Positions 61,662 to 64,000 of a stretch of 64,000 bases of DNA are shown piece after piece. Under the pieces are notes generated by a model. That model searched no databases, was not told the origin of the DNA, and saw only the letters and a list, made by a program, of their open reading frames with translations. The stretch covers positions 1 through 64,000 of the forward strand of contig JAHDBV010000003.1 of assembly GCA_020630195.1 (NCBI GenBank). Direction: 5' to 3'. Both the position numbers and the translations under genes were made by a program. This DNA comes from Acidimicrobiales bacterium (GTDB taxonomy: Bacteria; Actinomycetota; Acidimicrobiia; Acidimicrobiales; SZUA-35). The first letter of the stretch is position 1, and each line of letters starts with the position of its first letter.

Positions 61662-64000
61662 TCACCCCGTCGAGGCCTGCACCTGCCGCACGAGCTCCAC
61701 CGTCTCGGAGTCGAGTGTGAGGTCGTTGGCACCGATCGCGGCGAGATGATCCCGCCACGTCACGAGCGCGCGGTCGACCCGATCGGGCATGTCGGCCCGC
61801 AGCCGCAGCCGGAGCGCTCGTTCCGATCTCGGCGTGAGGGTCGCCGCCCGGACCCCCGCCGCTGCGGCTGCGTCGACGTCGCCGGCTCGCAGGAGCAACT
61901 CGCCGGCCCGACACGCCGCCGAGGTCGCGAGCGACCGGATCCGCGCCCGGTCGGCTCGCAGCCACGGCTCCTCGGGCTCTTCGGCGAGGAGGTCGCCCGT
62001 GAACGTCGCGGAGCCGTCGAGGAGACGTCGAACCGCCTCGGAACCGATACCGGCGACCTCCAGCTCACGGGCCCGCTCGCACTCTTCCTCGAGGTGCTCG
62101 AGGTCGGTGTGGTGCGCGGTGGGATCGAGCCGGATGATGGAGCCCTCGACCCGGAGGATCCTGCGGATCGTGTCGTGGTCGTGGCAGCGCCTGAGGGCGG
62201 CGGAGAGGTTGTTCTGCCGACGCTTGAGGTCGAAGTCGGGCCAGAGGCGTGCGGCGAGTTCGTTCCGATCGATCGGGCCGAGGACGGCGAGCAGGCCGAG
62301 CAGCCGCCGTTCGGCCAGTCGAGGCAATTCGACCTCGCGTCCGGTCTCGTCGAAGGTCCGTGTCGGGCCGAGGACGTGGACGGCGATCCGGGGGACGAGT
62401 TCGGCCGGGAGCCCGGCGAGCAGGCGATCGAGGGCATCGTGGTGATCGACGTGGCGAGCCCGGAGGGCCTGCCAGTGGTGTCCGATCCCTGGCACCTCGA
62501 GTGCGAGCTCGTGGCGGGTCTCGTCGGGTTCGGCGATCGACGCGGCGAGCAGGAGCTCGGCGAGTTGCACCGGGGCGACGCGGGCACGGAGCACGCCGGT
62601 GTCGCTCCAGGGAAGCGCCGCCGCGGCGGTCGGGTCGTCGTGGTGGCGGAAGCGGGCGAGGGCCCGGCCTGCCTCGATGGCGACGCGGGCCGACGGACCG
62701 ACGTCGAGGTCGTCGAGGAAGTCGGCGACGGCCGGTCGGTGGTGGGCGGCGCAACGCAACGCCGGCAGGATCGACCAGGTCGCCACGAGGGGCCAGGGCT
62801 CGACCACGTCACGGTCGAGTGCGGCGAGTGCTTCCTCGTCGATCGCGTCGAGGTCGCCGACGGCGAGCGCCCGCAGGACCCGAGCGGCCTCGGTGAATCG
62901 GAAGCTGGATGTGCTGTCCGGCGGGTGGGCGGCCTCCGCGGCCTCCGCGTGTTCCAGGGCCAGCCCCCGGCGCCCTGCCATGGTGGCGATCATCGCGAGC
63001 ACGCCGTGCACGGGACCGGTCTGCTGATCGAGCTGACGACCCCGGATGCCCGCCGCTGCGGGCTGGGCCACGGCGAGGGCGAGGTCGGGAGGCACGTCAC
63101 CGCGCATCCAGAGGGCGAACGCGAAGGTCATGTCGGTCGATTCGGTGGCACCGGTGTCGCGTCGGCCGAACACGCCGACCCGCTCGGGCCAACCGAGCTC
63201 GGAGTACCCGAGGTCCACCACCATCGAGGTCCAGGGACCGGGCGGGAGGTTCGACAGCGCCGTGGTCGCCCGACGGGCGTCGCCGAACCCCAGGGCGCCG
63301 CGGCCGAGGATCCGCGCACGGATCGCGGCCGCAGCGGGCTCGCCGGCGTCGATGAGTTCGCCGAGCCGTGGCAGCACCTGGATCATCGGCTCCCGGCTCC
63401 CGGCGAAGTAGGCGCTCTGCCCGTGGTGCCACAGTGCGGCGGCCTCGATCGTGGTCGCGCCTTCGGATGCCGCGAGGTCGGCGGCGGCCCGGAAGCCGGC
63501 GATCGCGGTGGGGTCGCCGTCGCGATACCCCTGGACCGCCTCGGCCAGCACCGTGGCGGCCGAGGCACGGTCGTCGACGGCTGCGAGTGCGGCGTGAACC
63601 GCCCCGATGACGGGGAGCGCCATGGAGATCGACGGAAGCGCCACCAGCTCGTGCAGGAGTCGGTGCAGAGCCGGGCCGTCGCCGGCGAGTCGCCAACGCC
63701 CGGCCGCGGTGACGACGTCGCCCCGCTCGGACGCCCAGCCGGCGGCGTCGCCGAGGATCCGCCGTCGATCCGCTTCGTCCAGCCGGCGCCGAGCGGCATC
63801 GGCCCACAACCCATGTGGTCGGTGGGGGCGGCGCTGCCGGTCGACCAGAGGGAGGTCGCCGAAGAGCGGACCGATGCCGTCCGCCGGTCCGTCGAGGCGT
63901 GCGACGTCGTCGTCGGTCAGATCGCCACCGTCGTCGAGCAGCACCGCCGCAGCGAGGAGCTGGGCCCGGCGCTCCGGCTCGAGCCGGTCGAGGGTCTCGT
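61662..64000 (-). CDS. large regulator with C-terminal winged helix and BTAD domain (5' end outside window)
   Basis: The frame is open to the right edge (at least 779 codons). The visible N-terminal ~500 residues are TPR-like helical repeats rich in Ala/Leu, like the middle of MalT/LuxR-type STAND regulators. Then come a winged-helix DNA-binding domain (about 560-640 from the edge: LPRLAERRLLGLLAVLGPIDRNELAARLWPDFDLKRRQNNLSAALRR) and a BTAD domain (GDLLAEEPEEPWLRADRARI...). An NB-ARC/AAA ATPase probably lies further upstream, outside the window. The neighbouring 78-aa gene is the nearest candidate target. Confidence 0.82.
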   Translation of the reverse strand, partial: ETLDRLEPERRAQLLAAAVLLDDGGDLTDDDVARLDGPADGIGPLFGDLPLVDRQRRPHRPHGLWADAARRRLDEADRRRILGDAAGWASERGDVVTAAGRWRLAGDGPALHRLLHELVALPSISMALPVIGAVHAALAAVDDRASAATVLAEAVQGYRDGDPTAIAGFRAAADLAASEGATTIEAAALWHHGQSAYFAGSREPMIQVLPRLGELIDAGEPAAAAIRARILGRGALGFGDARRATTALSNLPPGPWTSMVVDLGYSELGWPERVGVFGRRDTGATESTDMTFAFALWMRGDVPPDLALAVAQPAAAGIRGRQLDQQTGPVHGVLAMIATMAGRRGLALEHAEAAEAAHPPDSTSSFRFTEAARVLRALAVGDLDAIDEEALAALDRDVVEPWPLVATWSILPALRCAAHHRPAVADFLDDLDVGPSARVAIEAGRALARFRHHDDPTAAAALPWSDTGVLRARVAPVQLAELLLAASIAEPDETRHELALEVPGIGHHWQALRARHVDHHDALDRLLAGLPAELVPRIAVHVLGPTRTFDETGREVELPRLAERRLLGLLAVLGPIDRNELAARLWPDFDLKRRQNNLSAALRRCHDHDTIRRILRVEGSIIRLDPTAHHTDLEHLEEECERARELEVAGIGSEAVRRLLDGSATFTGDLLAEEPEEPWLRADRARIRSLATSAACRAGELLLRAGDVDAAAAAGVRAATLTPRSERALRLRLRADMPDRVDRALVTWRDHLAAIGANDLTLDSETVELVRQVQASTG

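Overview
The window is about 70% G+C, with GTG starts, many 1-8 bp gene overlaps and strong codon bias. Its content and gene order (mazG, eno, divIC/ftsB-like, DUF501, ppx) are those of a high-GC Actinobacteriota chromosome. Form II CO-dehydrogenase-family genes, KorAB and many acyl-CoA/SDR/P450-type enzymes would fit an aerobic Acidimicrobiia-like bacterium; that placement is inference from gene content only. I see no rRNA, tRNA, CRISPR array or insertion sequence.

Layout. (1) 1-2.6 kb: glcB (malate synthase G, cut by the left edge) diverges from a GntR/FCD regulator across a 59-bp gap holding three heptad-spaced GT(C/T)AAC repeats. (2) 2.6-3.5 kb: a lower-GC islet with an orphan toxin C-terminus, an overlapping immunity-like gene and a possible third small gene. 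It lies between two 22-bp copies of the gntR 3' end. (3) 3.5-14.1 kb: GNAT, P450, SDR, an operon of PEP-utilising swivel-domain protein/SDR/membrane protein, a Vps62-like membrane protein, a methyltransferase, and an aminotransferase plus omega-amidase operon. (4) 14.2-20.1 kb: a cytochrome c ending in an LPXTG-type sorting signal, korAB, and a parvulin lipoprotein translationally coupled to a tetrapyrrole-methylase/MazG protein. (5) 20.1-25.9 kb: a proline-rich protein, a LacZ-type beta-galactosidase and an amidohydrolase. (6) 26.1-41.8 kb: eno and divIC, then a 12-kb block (coxL, an OmpA/BON gene on the other strand, coxS-coxM, BtuF-like, split xdhC, a GGDEF/degenerate-EAL protein, mocA, coxG), then DUF501, ppx and a GNAT. 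The cox block interrupts what is elsewhere a continuous housekeeping string. (7) 41.8-49.3 kb: a second swivel-domain protein, enoyl-CoA hydratase, maf, a flippase-like membrane protein, a MOSC protein, a RecB-type Fe-S nuclease, a class-I glutamine amidotransferase and a small conserved-looking protein. (8) 49.3-58.5 kb: a LacI regulator diverging from malE-malF-malG and two GH13 enzymes, a maltodextrin uptake and breakdown operon without its own ATPase. (9) 58.6-64 kb: an ECF transporter whose first ATPase is fused to a membrane domain, a 78-aa small protein and a BTAD-type regulator cut by the right edge.

How the genes fit together. GlcB condenses glyoxylate with acetyl-CoA under a likely GntR switch. 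The cox block encodes the three subunits of a form II molybdenum hydroxylase plus maturation genes (XdhC, MocA, CoxG), with unexpected c-di-GMP and envelope genes among them. The mal block imports maltodextrins and hydrolyses them outside and inside the cell. At least eight genes have a TANNNT box 6-8 nt before the start codon and no Shine-Dalgarno sequence, pointing to frequent leaderless transcripts.
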